Origin: Clostridia bacterium
GTDB lineage: Bacteria; Aerophobota; Aerophobia; Aerophobales; AE-B3A
Assembly: GCA_009618505.1 (NCBI GenBank)
Contig: WJOQ01000023.1
Span: forward strand, 1-8,882
Length of the DNA stretch: 8,882 bases
Direction: 5' to 3'
Below are positions 7,028 to 8,882 of the stretch, in pieces. The stretch's first letter is position 1. Every line of letters begins with the position of its first letter. The notes beneath the pieces were generated by a model. The model worked only from the letters and a program-made list of their open reading frames with translations. It had not been told where the DNA came from and made no database searches. Both the position numbers and the translations under genes were made by a program.

Positions 7028-7831
7028 ATGAAAGCACAGATTGTCCTTACAGTCAATGAATCAAAAAGATTAATAGCTAAGGCTATTGTTTCTCTTCCTG
7101 AAATAAAAAATGCTTTAGAAAAAGGAAAGATATTGCTCAAGGGTGGGACTACCGTATCAGCTATAGCTGAAGAGCTGGTGGAAATTCCGCTGAGAATATG
7201 TGGAAGGATAAGCAAGAGGGGCACAGTTTCTTCTCAAATTATGTCGGTGAAACATCCGCACAGTATTCTGGTAGAGAAAGGAAAGATAAAGAATATAGAT
7301 GATAATATAGTTGAAGTGGTAAAGAATCTTGGGAGAGGAGATATCATAATAATAAGTGGAAATGCTCTGGACTCTCAAAAAAATGTGGGAATGATGGCGG
7401 GATCAGTTTCAGGAGGAAATGCAGGGATAGCTGTTTCTGGAATGTTATCAGAGGGTGCCGAAGTAATAATACCTATCGGACTTGAAAAGTTAATCCCTGG
7501 GACTGTTAGAGATGCATCGATTATAGCAGGAAGAAAGGATGTAGATGTATCTTATGGCATGGCTGTAGGATTAATTCCTTTATATGGGAAGGTTATCACT
7601 GAAAAAGATGCAGTAGAAATCCTTGCTAAGTTAAATTGTACAGTTATAGGTAAAGGAGGAATATTGGGAGCAGAGGGTTCTACAGTAATGGTTGTGGAAG
7701 GCTTAGAGAAGGAAGTTGAAAAAATATTGAAAGCTGCTGAAGAAGTAAAAGGTGCTAATATTAGTGGGCAAAAAGAAAGTTTAGAAAAAGAAATTGATAT
7801 AGGTATAATAAGAATGCGCAATAATGAATAA
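7028..7831 (+). CDS. Uncharacterised 267-aa protein of the racemase/DUF917/DUF1177 cluster
   Basis: I do not recognise this family with confidence. The protein looks soluble and alpha/beta. Notable stretches are KGGTTVSAIAEEL (38-50), ICGRISKRGTVSSQ (57-70), RGDIIIISGNALD (103-115), MAGSVSGGNAGIAVSG (123-138), VIIPIGLEKLIPG (146-158), a possible phosphate- or ligand-binding GTVRDASIIAG (158-168) and GKGGILGAEGSTVMVVEG (208-225), followed by a lysine/glutamate-rich helix (about 226-256). The early Gly-Gly-Thr-Thr loop before a helix recalls sugar-isomerase/CoA-transferase-like folds, but this is only a fold guess. Its ATG directly follows the DUF1177 stop, with an AGGTAAAGAG region as ribosome site, so it is probably made together with the other cluster proteins. 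No start other than 7028 is needed. Confidence 0.8.
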   Translation: MKAQIVLTVNESKRLIAKAIVSLPEIKNALEKGKILLKGGTTVSAIAEELVEIPLRICGRISKRGTVSSQIMSVKHPHSILVEKGKIKNIDDNIVEVVKNLGRGDIIIISGNALDSQKNVGMMAGSVSGGNAGIAVSGMLSEGAEVIIPIGLEKLIPGTVRDASIIAGRKDVDVSYGMAVGLIPLYGKVITEKDAVEILAKLNCTVIGKGGILGAEGSTVMVVEGLEKEVEKILKAAEEVKGANISGQKESLEKEIDIGIIRMRNNE

Positions 7832-7854
7832 TATAAAAAAGAGAATAATCCGAG

Positions 7855-8078
7855 ATGAAAAGTTGAAATTGAAGAACGAGGAGCATTGGATGATTTCACA
7901 TGGGAAGAGGTCAAGGATTTATATCCTGGGCCAGATGACTATATTTTAGTTACTAGAATGAGAGACGGAAAAAGTTAAAGGTAAAACTTCAAAATTGCTT
8001 GAGGTTGTCTTAGAAGAAAAGAAAAAAGAAATAATAAAAGAGTGGATTGATTCCGGAAGGATTGAAGATATAAAATAA
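7855..8078 (+). pseudogene. Small conserved-looking gene broken by two A-run frameshifts
   Basis: Starting at ATG 7855, the first frame stops after three codons. If one A is dropped from the AAAA run (7858-7861), a frame opens that reads VEIEERGALDDFTWEEVKD, then LYPGPDDYILVTRMRDGK, ending at TAA 7976. If one A is also dropped from the AAAAA run (7969-7973), the next segment continues as VKGKTSKLLEVVLEEKKK, then EIIKEWIDSGRIEDIK and a stop at 8076-8078. The restored product would be about 73 aa. Both pieces look like genuine, charged, helix-rich protein, and the gene lies 23 bases after the previous stop, so it was probably the last cluster gene. Family unknown. Real decay, homopolymer sequencing error and slippage are all possible. 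Confidence 0.55.
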
Positions 8079-8278
8079 TTAAACACAAAAAATTTTACCT
8101 ATCACCCATTCGTTATTACAAAAAGAGAATTAGAAGGGTTTTTGGATGGCGAAAAGTAAGAAGGTAATGAAAATATCGAATTTACGCTTATGGGATTGTA
8201 CCTATTTTAAAAAACAGGTGCCTTAAAATCAAAATACGGGGTCTTGCAATATAACAAAGGATATGCTATATCAGCAAT
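8079..8278. other. AT-rich spacer without a supportable gene
   Basis: Only short reading frames occur here, such as a 26-codon one at 8146-8226 and a basic stretch with no ribosome site between 8079 and 8172. No tRNA, terminator or repeat array was recognised. The last part (about 8230-8278), which includes ACGGGGTCTTGCAATATAAC and a small GATAT-GCT-ATATC hairpin (8259-8271), may be the left end of the Y1-transposase element that follows. That assignment is tentative. Confidence 0.5.
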
Positions 8279-8392
8279 ATGACCAGACCATTACGGATAG
8301 AATTTGCGGGAGCAGTTTATCACATAACCTCCAGAGGAAATGCCAGGCAGGCGATCTTCCTTGACGAGAAAGACTTTGCTGATTTCCTTTAA
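8279..8392 (+). pseudogene. REP-associated/IS200-type (Y1) transposase, N-terminal remnant
   Basis: The frame from ATG 8279 gives 37 residues beginning MTRPLRIEFAGAVYHITSRG and ending NARQAIFLDEKDFADFL before TAA. This is the conserved beginning of RAYT-type Y1 transposases, which as single-strand HUH nucleases mobilise or process hairpin-bearing elements. In intact relatives the protein runs on well past 200 residues and includes the 'CLMPNHYHL'-type HUH motif and the catalytic tyrosine; all of that is missing. Homology stops at about 8389, where sequence of the oppositely oriented transposase begins. It cannot encode an active enzyme. The name rests on pattern recognition of the N-terminus alone, which is distinctive. 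Confidence 0.8.
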
Positions 8393-8794
8393 TAAATAGG
8401 GAAGGTAAAAGCCATTTGTCTTTGCCCGGTTGATGATAGTAGAAAGAGATACCTTCTGGTTATAATCATTTTCTAGGATATCTTTTATATAACTGTAATT
8501 ATACCATCTAATCGGTACCTCTTTTGCTTGGATTAAATCTTTTTCTGTATTTAGTTCTTTTATAATATTTGTTTCAATAGCTTGATCTATTTTACGATTA
8601 ATTGTTTTTCTGTTATATTGGATAGAGAAATTATCCGGATCTTTTTTATATCTGTTTAATAATTTAAAGAATCTTCTTCTTTTGATTCCGAGAATTGATA
8701 AGATATAATTAATCTTGATTTCTTTATCCACATAACTTTTTAATAGTAATTTTACTTGCTCATCTACAAAATTTTTGTGTAATTGTTTAGACAT
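8291..8794 (-). pseudogene. Integrase-type (DDE) transposase, truncated after its DNA-binding region
   Basis: The open frame is 167 codons, but only residues 1 to about 133 (8794 down to about 8396) look like transposase: a helix-turn-helix region (about 10-50, including INYILSILGIKRRRFFKLL), a basic linker, and a second domain ending in YNQKVSLSTIINRAKTNGFY (111-130). In intact relatives an rve/DDE catalytic domain follows; here it is absent. Residues from about 134 onward are simply the antisense of the Y1-transposase remnant and should not be treated as protein homology. The ATG at 8792-8794 has a GAGG site about 10 bases upstream on the - strand (8804-8807). It is AT-rich, unlike the importer genes. 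Family placement (IS481/ISNCY-like) is tentative. Confidence 0.75.
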
Positions 8795-8882
8795 AATTTA
8801 GAACCTCTTTTCTTTTTAGAATTTAGTTCTAGATTACATCTTTTTATTGTTTTTTATTAGTCCACTTTTGAAATGTAAATTA
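8396..8882 (-). mobile_element. Remnant of a DDE-transposon / insertion sequence, 5' part
   Basis: This stretch holds the truncated transposase and about 88 bases of its AT-rich leader. The leader includes an imperfect 10-bp inverted repeat (8795-8804 against 8826-8835, one mismatch) flanking the ribosome site. The terminal bases, which read TAATTTACATTTCAAAAGTG on the - strand, may be the outer end of the element, but the window stops there, so neither an inverted terminal repeat nor a target duplication can be confirmed. The 3' part of the element is missing at the junction near 8396. Confidence 0.6.

Noticed and set aside
8079..8226. Small basic reading frame (8079-8172) and a 26-codon frame (8146-8226)
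   Set aside because: Both are short, lack convincing start signals and resemble nothing I recognise; chance frames in AT-rich DNA are likely.
8291..8395. C-terminal 34 residues of the - strand transposase frame as a genuine domain
   Set aside because: This part is exactly antisense to the recognisable N-terminus of the Y1 transposase on the + strand, so it is readthrough, not homologous protein.

Overview
The window shows a bacterial accessory locus on the + strand that joins a peptide-type (Dpp/Opp) ABC importer to a second group of genes from poorly characterised families. It ends on the right in decayed mobile-element DNA. Clear Shine-Dalgarno sites, tightly coupled reading frames, many ATA/AGA/AGG codons and the DUF917/DUF1177 pairing suggest an anaerobic bacterium. 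A Firmicutes-like or uncultured thermophile-type lineage such as Atribacterota or Aerophobota is possible, but the sequence does not settle it.

Region 1 (1-4254) is the importer. It holds the C-terminal end of a family 5 solute-binding protein, a strong 13-bp stem-loop, then two permeases (dppB-like, dppC-like) and two ATPases (dppD-like, dppF-like). The last four genes overlap or abut, so they are very probably one transcript. The binding protein and permeases would capture and pass a small peptide or peptide-like/amide solute, and the two ATPases would power import.

Region 2 (4350-7831) starts after a 95-bp gap and is visibly more AT-rich. It encodes an Asp/Glu/hydantoin-racemase family protein with both catalytic cysteines (C81, C180), a divergent DUF917 protein, a DUF1177 protein and a 267-aa protein of unknown family. 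Each stop codon overlaps or touches the next start. The obvious inference is that the importer brings in a cyclic or modified amino-acid derivative, for example a hydantoin-like compound, which these four proteins process. The substrate and reactions are unproven, and this is the best candidate for an undescribed system here.

Region 3 (7832-8278) holds a small gene (7855-8078) that would encode about 73 aa if one extra A were removed from each of two A-runs. About 200 bp without a recognisable gene follow.

Region 4 (8279-8882) joins two truncated mobile elements head to head: the first 37 codons of a RAYT/IS200-type (Y1) transposase on the + strand, and the N-terminal part of an integrase-type (DDE) transposase on the - strand. 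The distal part of the - strand reading frame is only antisense readthrough of the first element. No tRNA, rRNA or CRISPR array was seen.
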